Assembly (NCBI GenBank): GCA_002451795.1
Contig: DKDJ01000010.1
Location: 74,295 to 138,294, forward strand
Direction: 5' to 3'
Length of the DNA stretch: 64,000 nucleotides
Source: Bacteroidales bacterium UBA6851
GTDB lineage: Bacteria; Bacteroidota; Bacteroidia; Bacteroidales; UBA932
The translations under genes and the position numbers were made by a program. Shown here piece after piece: positions 16,559 through 24,996 of the stretch. The stretch's first letter is position 1. Each line of letters begins with the position of its first letter. The notes beneath the pieces are model-generated. The model was not told the DNA's origin and made no database searches. It saw nothing but the letters and a program-made list of their open reading frames with translations.

Positions 16559-17065
16559 CTACAACTCAGTTTTCACACGCATATAAGTATCTGTCTCGGA
16601 ATTCTTCTCCCCAATGTCCTTAAGTTTAAGGGTATCTGATGTCAATGTGAGCACCGCTGAGCGCTGAGGGCGCTTCGCATGTTTCTTCAATTCGGAAACC
16701 GCCTGCTTGGCTAACATATTCGCAAACATCTTCGGAAAACTCTCTGGCAGCTGCAGCACTTCAGAGCGAATCGATTTCACATCGTAAGCCTGAGTCAGAA
16801 CCCCAGCTTCGTAATCCCACGTTCCGCTACATGAAATCAACATTTTAATCGTAACTATCTGCCCGTTACCATCTTCCATAGACATCTCCATAATGGCAGC
16901 ATTGTAAAAGACGCCATCCTTCTCTATCTTAAGCGTGTCTGAGACCGTCATCTCAGCTCCATTCTCCGATACCGAATTCCTCTGAGCCCAAACCCCTGTA
17001 ATATCCTGAGCAGCAAGGCCTAATGCCATAGTTAGGCAGAACAATAGAACAAGTACTTTTCTCAT
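16559..17065 (-). CDS. Small secreted lipocalin-like protein, unknown function
   Basis: 168 residues with a clear signal peptide (MRKVLVLLFCLTMALGLAAQ). The mature part starts DITGVWAQRNSV and continues as alternating beta strands with polar turns (SDTLKIEKDGVFYNA, SCSGTWDYEAGVLTQAYDV, SAVLTLTSDTLKLKDIG). The opening GxW and barrel-like strand pattern resemble small lipocalin-like Bacteroidales proteins. No lipobox Cys is present. It is not closely linked to other genes: a tRNA-Ser lies upstream and the DUF6562 remnant downstream. Confidence 0.6.
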   Translation of the reverse strand: MRKVLVLLFCLTMALGLAAQDITGVWAQRNSVSENGAEMTVSDTLKIEKDGVFYNAAIMEMSMEDGNGQIVTIKMLISCSGTWDYEAGVLTQAYDVKSIRSEVLQLPESFPKMFANMLAKQAVSELKKHAKRPQRSAVLTLTSDTLKLKDIGEKNSETDTYMRVKTEL

Positions 17066-17123
17066 ATCATAACAATTTCGAGAGACAAGTTAAGAAAAAA
17101 CACTCAAAAATGTTCTATAAAAC

Positions 17124-17161
17124 AAAAAGTCTTGAATCCTTCGCAGAATCCAAGACTTTTT
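17124..17161 (-). terminator. Terminator of tRNA-Ser
   Basis: Stem AAAAAGTCTTG / CAAGACTTTTT, directly downstream of tRNA-Ser on the minus strand and followed by more T. Confidence 0.85.
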
Positions 17162-17164
17162 ATG

Positions 17165-17253
17165 CGGAGAGGACGAGATTCGAACTCGTGGTACGGTATA
17201 ACCCGTACGTCGGTTTAGCAAACCGGTGGTTTCAGCCACTCACCCACCTCTCC
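17165..17253 (-). tRNA. tRNA-Ser (GCT)
   Basis: 89-base class II tRNA: acceptor GGAGAGG/CCTCTCC, anticodon arm CGGTTTGCTAAACCG (anticodon GCT), long variable arm with stem TACGG/CCGTA, T-loop TTCGAAT and discriminator G. CCA is not encoded. Confidence 0.96.
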
Positions 17254-17376
17254 ATGACCTCCTATACGAACCATGCGGCTCGCGATGGGAGGGCAAAGTT
17301 ACAACATTTTATTCTTTTTCCAATAGTTTTTCCAAACAAACTTTAAAAATAAGTTTCCTCGCGATTCACAAGATGC

Positions 17377-18510
17377 CTATTTGGATTTTTTCCCGGAAAG
17401 TAAAGAATAAATTTTATTGCTTACATCACTATTCTCCTGAGTTCCCATGAACATATAGGACTTAGGGCCGTATGCAAATAGCGGAACCATCATAGGAGTG
17501 TGTCCTTTAGAAGTAAATGTTCCCATCACAAGACCGTCAGCAGGCACACCGAAGTTCATAACGGTACCACCGGTCTCATGATCCGCGCTGATGATAACCA
17601 ATGTATGTCCATCCTTTTCAGCAAAGCGGATTGCTTCCTCTATGGCTTTGTCAAAATCAAGTGTTTCCCTAACCATACCACTATAGTTATTGCCATGCTC
17701 CTCCTTGTCGATTCGTGCACCTTCCACCATAAGGAAAAATCCCTTCTTGGAATGAGACGAAAGGAAATCAATAGCCATCTTGGTCGTACGTGGAAGATAG
17801 TCTCCCCTATCAGCCTTTACAGATTCAGGAAGATAAATAAGCCTCTCAGCATCACCTGCCTGCGCAGGATCAAACACCACCTTAAACTGCTTTTCGATAT
17901 TGGTGCGGGTAGCCATGTCCAATGACTCGTACACCTTGCGGGTGCCAGCGGAAGCAAATGAGAGGTAGCAGTCAGAGAGATCGGCCCATATAGCAGCGGT
18001 AGAGCCTCTTGCAGCCTGATGTGCAAAGAAGGAAGCAGGAGTAGCACCATTGAGATCGTCAGTAGAAACAACTCCACAAGCAAAACCCAGAGGAGAAAGT
18101 TTCTCAGGAAGATTGGCAATTCTCTCCTGATCTGTATTCATGCCGACATAGCCATTATTGGTCTTTTCTCCAGCAGCATACGCAGTACCGGAAGCAGCAG
18201 AATCAGTGGTAAAATTATCAGCCGACTGAGTACGAACAAGGCCGAATGTGCGAAGGTTGGTCATAGTGAGGCTGCCGTTGGCATACATGGCTGAATTCAC
18301 AGCACCCATTCCCATACCGTCTCCAATCATGAGGATGACATTCCTCACTTTAGTATCCTTACCATCAACATCAAACGATGGGGTATATGAATCTTGATGA
18401 ACCGAATAAGACCTTCCGGCCCACGCTTTTACTTCCCTTGGGGCATTCTCCTGGGCAAACAGAGCCGCAGACATGAGGAATGCGGCACTAAACAACACTA
18501 AACGTTTCAT
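17377..18510 (-). CDS. Secreted alkaline phosphatase
   Basis: 377 residues with a signal peptide (cleavage about after LFAQ). Alkaline phosphatase superfamily: metal-binding MIGDGMG at residues 61-67, nucleophile region TTDSAASGTAYA from residue 101 (Ser104 or a neighbouring Thr), VEGARIDKEEHGN and ISADHETGG for metal ligands, and KGHTPMMVPLFAYG near the C-terminus. It hydrolyses phosphomonoesters in the periplasm. It is somewhat short for the family but all metal-site motifs are seen. Its start codon overlaps the stop of the upstream C69 peptidase (TAATG), so the two are translationally coupled. No Pho-box-like site was recognised. Confidence 0.92.
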   Translation of the reverse strand: MKRLVLFSAAFLMSAALFAQENAPREVKAWAGRSYSVHQDSYTPSFDVDGKDTKVRNVILMIGDGMGMGAVNSAMYANGSLTMTNLRTFGLVRTQSADNFTTDSAASGTAYAAGEKTNNGYVGMNTDQERIANLPEKLSPLGFACGVVSTDDLNGATPASFFAHQAARGSTAAIWADLSDCYLSFASAGTRKVYESLDMATRTNIEKQFKVVFDPAQAGDAERLIYLPESVKADRGDYLPRTTKMAIDFLSSHSKKGFFLMVEGARIDKEEHGNNYSGMVRETLDFDKAIEEAIRFAEKDGHTLVIISADHETGGTVMNFGVPADGLVMGTFTSKGHTPMMVPLFAYGPKSYMFMGTQENSDVSNKIYSLLSGKKSK

Positions 18511-20210
18511 TATTTGGATATTAATATATTTCCATTATCCCTTACGACAGCCGCTTTCCACCTATCGGTATAGCCCGGCTGGGAAATACCTACAGGAATG
18601 CCGTCTGAATACTCAGAATGAACGAAAGAGCCATCAGGGTTCTGAGCCTTGACATTACCGTCGATAAACTTCACAAGGAGAAGTTCTTCGAGTCTCGTCC
18701 AACGGTCAAACTGAGTCATAGCAGTATTCACGCTAAAATCTGTCATTTCCCTGACAGCCTTTCTTGTACGGCCTTTTGACACCAGCTCCACAAGACGTCT
18801 ATCCATCTGAGGCACAGCGACATCCATCTGGTAATTCTCGAACTCATCAGAAGCATTCCTCACTACTGGCGCCATCTGATCATACATCTTATAGCAAGCG
18901 TTGGCTATACGATTGCACATCCAGAACTGCGAGGTAGGGCTATAATGAAGCATATCTCCATTGCCCTCACGCAAGCACTCAGGAACCTCAGAGCTATTGG
19001 CATAGATAGGGGTAAGATATGAAGTAGCGGCATCATCGCACCCGAACCACACAAGGGCACCTACCTCATCCGGAAGATAGCCTCTTGCCTGAGCCACAAA
19101 CCAGAATCCAGTCTGCTGGGTAGCAATTGCCCTTTCATTAATATATGTCTTTCCTTCCCACTCGAAGCTCATAGGCCTCCAGCGGTAAGGCAACGCATTA
19201 CCACCTGCACCTATATCCACAGTCATATCCATCGGAGTGTTCTCAAAATGGTCGCGCATGACATCCGCCACGTCTTTGACTCCTATTTTTCTCGACGGTT
19301 TTACAAAAAGAGGCATTTCCCCTTTTAAATCATATCCCATGGCATAGTCGAGCCAGTCTGACGCTGGACAGGTAACCTCTTTATCAGTATCGAAATAAGT
19401 AAACTGCCCGTCACACAAAATATTGAAAGCACTCCATGCACGAGCCTCACATGCACGAGCACCACTGAAATCAAGAGGATTGTATGCATCCCTAAAACTG
19501 AAATCTTCATCTCGACCCTCGAACCAACCCATCTCGCGAGCAAAGGAAATGACATCCGGGGCATACAAGCAATTAGACTTATCATTGAGTGGGAAACGTG
19601 TAATCCTCGCCTGATTGGCATGCGCGCAGATATATCCATCCGGAATACGCCTTGCCACCCATACAACTCCCTTACGATCAACCCCTTTGCCAACGATATC
19701 CATTATCCATGCTTCCTTGGTATCCGCTATAGAGAATGTCTCTCCCTCAGAAACATAGCCATACTCATTGGCAAGTGAAACAATTATATCAATAGCTTCA
19801 CGCGCCGTCCTCGCTCGCTGCAAAGTGACATATATCAGAGAGCCATAGTCAATACCATCAGCATTCTCATCAGGGAACAATTCTGACCTTCCGCCCCATG
19901 TGGTCTCGGCAATAATCAACTGGTGCTGATTCATATTTCCCACAGTCTGATAAGTGCTTGGAACCTGGTCAATAAATCCTAGCGGCCTCTGTGTATCCCA
20001 GTCCGTAAGACGAAGCATACTTCCAGCCCGAAATCTGGCTGCCGGATGGAAGTAAAGTTCACCATAGAGTTGATGTGAATCGGCAGCATATGAGACAATG
20101 CTAGAGCCGTCTTTGCTGGCGCCCGGGGTAATAATCACGTTGGTGCAGGCACCTGCATCAAAACGGGCAACGAGCATCAAAAACGCGAAGATTGCCAGAA
20201 ATTTTCTCAT
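18510..20210 (-). CDS. C69 family dipeptidase (peptidase U34)
   Basis: 566 residues. The signal sequence ends just before Cys22 (GACTNVIITPGAS). This is the N-terminal nucleophile Cys of the Ntn-hydrolase C69 family and becomes residue 1 after processing. Further family motifs are AADSHQLYGELYFHPA, ETTWGGRSEL and EGETFSIADTKEAWIMDIVG. These enzymes are dipeptidases acting in the periplasm, typical of peptide-using Bacteroidota. It is coupled to the alkaline phosphatase downstream by an overlapping stop and start. A short divergent region separates it from the small secreted-protein gene at 20256. Confidence 0.9.
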   Translation of the reverse strand: MRKFLAIFAFLMLVARFDAGACTNVIITPGASKDGSSIVSYAADSHQLYGELYFHPAARFRAGSMLRLTDWDTQRPLGFIDQVPSTYQTVGNMNQHQLIIAETTWGGRSELFPDENADGIDYGSLIYVTLQRARTAREAIDIIVSLANEYGYVSEGETFSIADTKEAWIMDIVGKGVDRKGVVWVARRIPDGYICAHANQARITRFPLNDKSNCLYAPDVISFAREMGWFEGRDEDFSFRDAYNPLDFSGARACEARAWSAFNILCDGQFTYFDTDKEVTCPASDWLDYAMGYDLKGEMPLFVKPSRKIGVKDVADVMRDHFENTPMDMTVDIGAGGNALPYRWRPMSFEWEGKTYINERAIATQQTGFWFVAQARGYLPDEVGALVWFGCDDAATSYLTPIYANSSEVPECLREGNGDMLHYSPTSQFWMCNRIANACYKMYDQMAPVVRNASDEFENYQMDVAVPQMDRRLVELVSKGRTRKAVREMTDFSVNTAMTQFDRWTRLEELLLVKFIDGNVKAQNPDGSFVHSEYSDGIPVGISQPGYTDRWKAAVVRDNGNILISK

Positions 20211-20226
20211 TTTATCTTTTCTTTAT

Positions 20227-20234
20227 TAAATTTG
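20227..20234 (+). promoter_or_regulatory. -7 element of the small secreted-protein/pheS unit
   Basis: TAAATTTG, 21 bases before the ATG at 20256. No TTTG is found 19 bases upstream. Confidence 0.45.
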
Positions 20235-20255
20235 CAGTTTGTCAGATACAAATAT

Positions 20256-20654
20256 ATGAAATTTGTTTGGATTATAATATTCTCCTTGTTGTCCACTGGG
20301 GTTTTTGCGCAGCAGTCCGCATCGGACGCAAACGAGAAGAAAATGAGGGAAACGATAGACAACCAGATAGAGAACTACACCCGTTCATTCGACTTGGAGG
20401 GATGGCAGGTGTTCTACCTCGACTCTATCCTCACTCACGACTATGCCGGGCTTGTGGCTGAAATCAACGAATTAAATTCAGCGAAAGTAAGCAATAAAGG
20501 CATTTACGAAGCGGTTCAAGACAAGTGGGCGGAGCAGATTTACAACTCCATCCGTGCCGTATTCAACGATAATCAGTGGGCCAAGTACCTGAAAGCAGGT
20601 GCTGCAAGGGAGAAGAAAGCAAGAGACAAGAGAGAGGCCAAGAGGAACAAGTAG
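20256..20654 (+). CDS. Small secreted protein upstream of pheS, unknown function
   Basis: 132 residues from the ATG at 20256 (MKFVWIIIFSLLSTGVFAQ), chosen because it begins a proper signal peptide and follows the promoter element. The mature part is charged and helical (KKMRETIDNQIENYTRSFDL, WQVFYLDSILTHDYAGL). It ends in a strongly basic tail (AAREKKARDKREAKRNK). Similar small proteins with a conserved central Trp/Tyr region occur beside pheS in some Bacteroidales; I cannot assign a function. It is separated from pheS by four bases. Confidence 0.65.
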   Translation: MKFVWIIIFSLLSTGVFAQQSASDANEKKMRETIDNQIENYTRSFDLEGWQVFYLDSILTHDYAGLVAEINELNSAKVSNKGIYEAVQDKWAEQIYNSIRAVFNDNQWAKYLKAGAAREKKARDKREAKRNK

Positions 20655-20658
20655 AATT

Positions 20659-21696
20659 ATGATTAGGGAAGATATTGAAAGAGTACTTACAGAACTCAAA
20701 GAACTCAAGTGTAAGTCACAAAAGGAAGTCGAGGAAGCGAGGGTCAGATTCCTCGGGAAAAAGGGCGAAGTCACAGCACTTTTCGATGAATTCAGAACCA
20801 TGGACAAAGACCTCAAGAAAGAGTTCGGGCGCACGCTCAACGAGCTCAAGACGGTCGCACAGTCCCGCATCGATGAACTCAAGGCAGCTGCAGAGGAGAA
20901 CGCGGCCGAGCAGGCTCCGAAGTCTGACCTCTCCATGCCTGGAGATCCGTTCGAACTTGGCTCAAGGCACCCAGTTTCAATAGTCCGTCAGGAGATTGTG
21001 GATATATTCCGCAAGTTCGGATATGATGTGGCCGAGGGCCCAGAAATCGAGGACGACTATCATGTATTTGAGGCTCTTAATTTCCCGCCGAACCATCCAG
21101 CGCGAGATATGCAAGACACGTTCTTCGTATCCACCGGGCACCCTAATCCACTCCTGCTTCGCACCCACACTTCAAGTGTACAAGTAAGGACCATGGAGAA
21201 GAGCCAGCTTCCTATACGCGTGGTATGCCCTGGAAGAGTTTTCAGAAACGAGGCTATCAGCGCCAGAGCACACTGCATTTTCCATCAGATAGAAGGCCTG
21301 TATATTGATGAGAATGTCACTTTTGCCGATCTCAAGCAAGCCATTCTTCTTTTTGCAAGAGAGATGTTCGGACCACAGACCGAAATAAGGATGCGGCCTT
21401 CATATTTCCCATTCACGGAGCCGTCGGCAGAGGTAGACGTAAGCTGCAATATCTGCCATGGAAAGGGATGCAACGTCTGCAAGGGAACAGGATGGCTTGA
21501 GATTCTCGGATGCGGAATGGTTGACCCGAATGTCCTGAGGGCCAGCGGAATTGATCCGGAGAAATATAGCGGATTCGCTTTCGGCATGGGACTCGAAAGA
21601 ATCGCCATGCTCAAATGGAGAGTCAATGACCTCCGTCACTATTTCGAAAATGATATGCGCTTCCTAAAAGAGTTCAATTCAGCAATAGAAGTTTAG
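20659..21696 (+). CDS. pheS: Phenylalanyl-tRNA synthetase alpha subunit
   Basis: 345 residues from the ATG at 20659. The N-terminal coiled coil (about 1-85) binds tRNA. The class II catalytic domain follows with motif 2 CPGRVFRNEAISARAHCIFHQ, and then FTEPSAEVDV and the motif 3 region FAFGMGLERIAMLKW. A Cys-rich loop (CNICHGKGCNVCKGTGW) is typical of the family. It charges tRNA-Phe together with PheT, which is not in this window. The upstream in-frame extension to 20599 overlaps the preceding gene and is not used. Confidence 0.96.
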   Translation: MIREDIERVLTELKELKCKSQKEVEEARVRFLGKKGEVTALFDEFRTMDKDLKKEFGRTLNELKTVAQSRIDELKAAAEENAAEQAPKSDLSMPGDPFELGSRHPVSIVRQEIVDIFRKFGYDVAEGPEIEDDYHVFEALNFPPNHPARDMQDTFFVSTGHPNPLLLRTHTSSVQVRTMEKSQLPIRVVCPGRVFRNEAISARAHCIFHQIEGLYIDENVTFADLKQAILLFAREMFGPQTEIRMRPSYFPFTEPSAEVDVSCNICHGKGCNVCKGTGWLEILGCGMVDPNVLRASGIDPEKYSGFAFGMGLERIAMLKWRVNDLRHYFENDMRFLKEFNSAIEV

Positions 21697-21702
21697 TTAT
21701 AA

Positions 21703-21732
21703 GGGTCCCACCTTTTGACAGAAGGTGGGCCC
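21703..21732. other. Strong hairpin between pheS and the queuosine transporter
   Basis: GGG-T-CCCACCTT / AAGGTGGG-CCC with a seven-base loop and one bulged T. There is no T run on either strand, so it is more likely an mRNA-stabilising or leader structure than a simple terminator. Confidence 0.5.
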
Positions 21733-21767
21733 TGTGTACTTGAAACCACGTTAAAAACAAGTTAAAA

Positions 21768-22460
21768 ATGTCAAAATTCAGCACCAGATTTCTGGTGATG
21801 TCCGTGTTGTTCACGGTATGTCTCATCACCTCCAATTTCTTCGTACCAAGGTTGTGGCAGGTAGGCCACACAGGATTTCAGCTCTCCGGGGCAGTACTCC
21901 TATTTCCAGTTTCTTACATTCTCAATGACTGCCTTACCGAAGTGTATGGCTACCGCAAGTCCAGGCTCGTCATTTGGCTCGCATTTGCACTAAGTGCGTT
22001 TGTCGCAGTGATGTCACAGATTGTATGCTCACTACCAGCTCCTGCGGAAGAAGCAAGCATCCCTGTGGCAGAGCACTTCAACTCCCTATTCGCAATGGTT
22101 CCAAGGACAACCATCGCTTCACTTCTTGCTTTCATCTGTGGCTCTACGGTAAATGCCTGGATAATGAGCAGAATGAAAGTAATCAACAAAGGGAAGTTCT
22201 TCGGACTTCGCGCCATCCTTTCATCAATAGGCGGAGAACTTATTGACTCGCTTATTTTCTTCCCTTTTGTATTCTGGGGAATACTTGGACCTCAAGCAGT
22301 AATCAAACTGATACTCACACAAGTAATTGTGAAGACCTCATACGAAATTATAATTCTTCCAGTAACTACATGGTTCGTAGGCTATACGAAAAAGAAGGAA
22401 GGCATCGATACATTTGATGAGAATATATCTTATAATCCATTCAAACTAAGAGATTTATGA
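21768..22460 (+). CDS. Queuosine precursor transporter (YhhQ/QPTR family)
   Basis: 230 residues with about six hydrophobic membrane segments. Family features include ITSNFFVPRLWQVG in the first segment, SYILNDCLTEVYGYRKSRLV and SSIGGELIDSLIFFPFVFWG. The family imports preQ0/preQ1-type precursors across the inner membrane for tRNA queuosine modification. The role is strongly supported by queF, which overlaps its stop codon by four bases (ATGA). No convincing preQ1 riboswitch was seen in the 70-base leader. Confidence 0.9.
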   Translation: MSKFSTRFLVMSVLFTVCLITSNFFVPRLWQVGHTGFQLSGAVLLFPVSYILNDCLTEVYGYRKSRLVIWLAFALSAFVAVMSQIVCSLPAPAEEASIPVAEHFNSLFAMVPRTTIASLLAFICGSTVNAWIMSRMKVINKGKFFGLRAILSSIGGELIDSLIFFPFVFWGILGPQAVIKLILTQVIVKTSYEIIILPVTTWFVGYTKKKEGIDTFDENISYNPFKLRDL

Positions 22461-22918
22461 CAGACGAAAGAAAAGCCGAAGGTCTACATGCACTCGGCAG
22501 CAAAACAAAATACAGAGACGATTATGCTCCAGAAGTGCTTGAGACGTTTGTCAACAAGCATCAGGACAACGACTATTGGGTCAGATTCAACTGCCCGGAA
22601 TTCACATCACTATGTCCAATCACAGGGCAGCCTGACTTCGCCGAGATACGTATTAGTTATATCCCAGACGTCAGAATGGTGGAGAGTAAAAGTCTGAAAC
22701 TCTACCTATTTAGCTTCCGCAACCACGGTGATTTCCATGAGGACTGCGTCAATAAAATCATGAAGGACCTCATTGCCCTTATGGATCCCAAATACATAGA
22801 GGTCACGGGACTGTTCACCCCTCGTGGTGGAATCTCCATCTATCCTTACGCCAACTACGGACGGCCAGGAACCAAATTCGAAGCCCTTGCCGAGCAGAGA
22901 TTCGCACAACACCAATAA
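22457..22918 (+). CDS. queF: NADPH-dependent 7-cyano-7-deazaguanine reductase
   Basis: 153 residues, the short (YkvM-like) QueF type. It has the catalytic Cys53 in SLCPITGQPD with Asp60, and the QueF signature VESKSLKLYLFSF (about 75-86), followed by RNHGDFHEDC. It reduces preQ0 to preQ1 in queuosine synthesis in the cytoplasm. It is coupled to the transporter gene, so salvage and reduction are co-expressed. It is the last normal gene before a decayed region. Confidence 0.95.
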   Translation: MTDERKAEGLHALGSKTKYRDDYAPEVLETFVNKHQDNDYWVRFNCPEFTSLCPITGQPDFAEIRISYIPDVRMVESKSLKLYLFSFRNHGDFHEDCVNKIMKDLIALMDPKYIEVTGLFTPRGGISIYPYANYGRPGTKFEALAEQRFAQHQ

Positions 22919-22943
22919 GGATCCGCAGAAATCCGGAGAGATG

Positions 22944-23034
22944 CCGCGTAGGTAGCTGACTTCGACGTTGAGCCTACGCGGTAATGCGTGACTTCGGGTG
23001 GTGAGGCGAAGTTCCGGGTGAAGGCATGGTGGCG
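22944..23034. repeat. Nested inverted repeats after queF
   Basis: A perfect nine-base pair CCGCGTAGG / CCTACGCGG (22944-22952, 22973-22981) is followed by ACTTCG / CGAAGT and by GCGT-GA-CTTCG / CGAAG-ACGC enclosing it. G+C-rich and strongly folding in prediction by eye. It could be a structured RNA, a mobile repeat or a composite terminator without a T run. Confidence 0.5.
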
Positions 23035-23085
23035 AAGACGCGTTATTGAACGCCCCTCTGTGGTACGCGAGCTTACTCCATGTGT

Positions 23086-23117
23086 ATTCCGTACTAAAAA
23101 AGGCTTCTAGTGTACCG
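23086..23117 (+). repeat. Palindromic repeat, copy A
   Basis: A segment with outer arms CCGTAC / GTACCG around TAAAAAAGGCTTCTAGT. It matches copy B (63821-63853, opposite strand) at 28 of 33 aligned positions. It ends at the point where homology to DUF1016 begins. Confidence 0.5.
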
Positions 23118-23953
23118 AATGTGATTCCGACAATAAGCCGCCAATTCAGTATTGAAATGCCTGGACTTAAGGGATTCTCTCCTCGAAACCTTCTCAACAT
23201 GAGGCTTTTCTACGAGGAGTGGAGATGCTTCGACACTAATTTGGCAGATACGTCTGCCAAAAAAGAGACTGGTTCTAGTATGATACCTTTGCTCTTGGGA
23301 GATATTCCCGTTGTGGCCTTTGTCAGCATCGGTTTTTCACACAATTGATGCTCTGGAGAGAAAGATTTCCGAGGATGCCTACCATAATCAAGGCAAAATG
23401 CCGAATAACTTTGGAGTGACTATTCCGGACTATAAACGAGCATCTCAGGCAATACAAATGTTCAAGGACGAATATGCTGGACTACATCAATGTCGAGCAG
23501 TTGGGCGAAAGGGAAGAGGACATTGACGAACGTGTAGTAGAGAACGAGATAGTCCACAATATCAAGAACTTTATTATAACTTTCGGGTGCGGATTCTAAT
23601 ATCTTGGCAATCAGGTTCACTATGACAAGCTTGGACACGACCATTGGGTGGATCTTCTATTCTTTAATCGAGTCCCGAGGTCGCTGGTTGTCATTGAACT
23701 CAAGAAAGGCTCCTTCAAGCCAGCGTATCTCGGCCAACTTGCAGCCTACCTCCGAGTCCTCGATGATGAGGAACGTATTGAAGGTAAAAACTCGTCCGTT
23801 GGAATCGTCCTATGCAAGGATGCCGACCGCGCTTATGTCGAATATGTTCTTCAGGATTACACCAAACCGATGGGTGTAGCCACTTGCAAGTCAAGTCAAG
23901 AGCAACTGAAAGAAGTTCTGCCGTACGAGGAGGAGATGAAGAAACTCTTGTAG
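23118..23953 (+). pseudogene. Decayed DUF1016 PDDEXK nuclease gene
   Basis: The protein can be followed through three frames. Frame one has SIEMPGLKGFSPRNLLNM and LFYEEW to a TGA at about 23346. A second frame has MPNNFGVTIPDYKRASQAIQ. A third has INVEQLGEREEDIDERVVEN, then, after an in-frame TAA in the ITFGCGF stretch (about 23598), HYDKLGHDHWVDLLFFNR and VVIELKKGSFKPAYLGQLAA to the stop at 23953. These are the N-terminal and nuclease parts of DUF1016, including an intact-looking D...E-x-K site (VDLLFF, VIELKK). There are at least two frameshifts and one stop, so no full protein is made. It belongs to a different subgroup from the intact copy at 1226. Confidence 0.8.
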
Positions 23954-24084
23954 TTATTAATCGAGATAATTGCCAGCAGATTTTTCTGAATGACAACAAA
24001 GAGTGGTCACTCAAAAAGTAAGTACGTGAAATTTACTCGCCGTTACTCGTGATTTTACTCGGCGTAAACAATTGTTGATAACTT

Positions 24085-24973
24085 TTTATCGTTTCATACG
24101 CTCAAGCAACCTATCGCTTGACTCCACATCAGTTACCCTGCAAGAAGCCAAAAGATACATCGTCACATACGAAACCGAGGGCGACACCATAAGCAGGCAA
24201 AGTGGCACATGGTCTGCAAGAAGGTAGTCGTGGCGGTCTGGAATGCGGTCAGTGGGACACCGTAGCACAGCATGAATGCCAGATATAGGACGAAATTATG
24301 CGACAGACCCATAAGAATGCTGAATATGCTGAATATGCCGAATAAGGCCAAAGCGGCGGCCATCGTCCGGAAACGTTTTTTTGAAATCTCCCCAGGTGCT
24401 CATCAGTAAACCACCGGCAAGCATTCCGCCAAAGCCAACAATCTCAACCCACATAAGATTCTTGTATGTGCCTCCAAAGTAACGACTTACGAATAGGTTG
24501 GCCAGGAATCCGGCTGGAATAAACAGTCCGTACAGCAGCAGGATGCCTCCTATGGGCCTGTTTGCAATTGAATATCGTATTCCCTACCTGACATCAGCCT
24601 TGAAGTCCGATGCAGCCGTAATCTGGGCACCCGTCGCAATGGACCTAAGTGATACCAACACCAGCAGGGCCACCCGAAGCGAAATGCCGTCGTTGAACTT
24701 TGGAAGAAGCAGTACAATTCCAAGGGGAAGCAGCACAGTCAGGGCATCGGACCCGATGATCAGCGTTTTCTTTGAATGGCGGTCGACCCAGACTACACCC
24801 GCAAAGGACATGAAGAACTGTGAAACGAAAGAGCAGATAGAGAACATTGCCACCCAAAAGCCCGATGAAGTCTACAAGGTGATGTACCAGACAATGACGA
24901 AAGCCACTATCTGTGAGCCGAAAAGAGTAATGGCCTGACTAAGAAAGAAAGAAAGTGATAGCTTTTTTCATTA
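24085..24973 (-). pseudogene. Decayed MFS efflux transporter
   Basis: Minus-strand fragments read as an MFS permease of the macrolide-efflux type. There is MKKAITFFLS at the start, then a shifted frame with ITLFGSQIVAFVIVWYITL, then AMFSICSFVSQFFMSFAGVV and DRHSKKTLIIGSDALTVLLP. Later come LLLYGLFIPAGFLANLFVS and MAAALALFGIFSIFSILMG. Several stops and frameshifts interrupt it. The first shift coincides with a short (CTTT)n repeat at about 24944-24957. It ends early, without the last membrane segments. It lies directly downstream of a MerR regulator on the same strand, which fits a former regulated efflux unit. Confidence 0.75.
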
Positions 24974-24996
24974 CTTGATTCTTATAATGAGCAAAG

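Noticed and set aside
21733..21767. Possible preQ1 riboswitch before the queuosine transporter
   Set aside because: The leader has A-rich TTAAAAACAAG, but not the preQ1-I stem-loop and AAAAAACTA tail; the only stem is the pheS-distal hairpin.
24030..24064. Three TTACTCG-like repeats, possible short array
   Set aside because: The copies are irregular, with unequal spacing and no spacers of constant length; not a CRISPR array or a clear operator.
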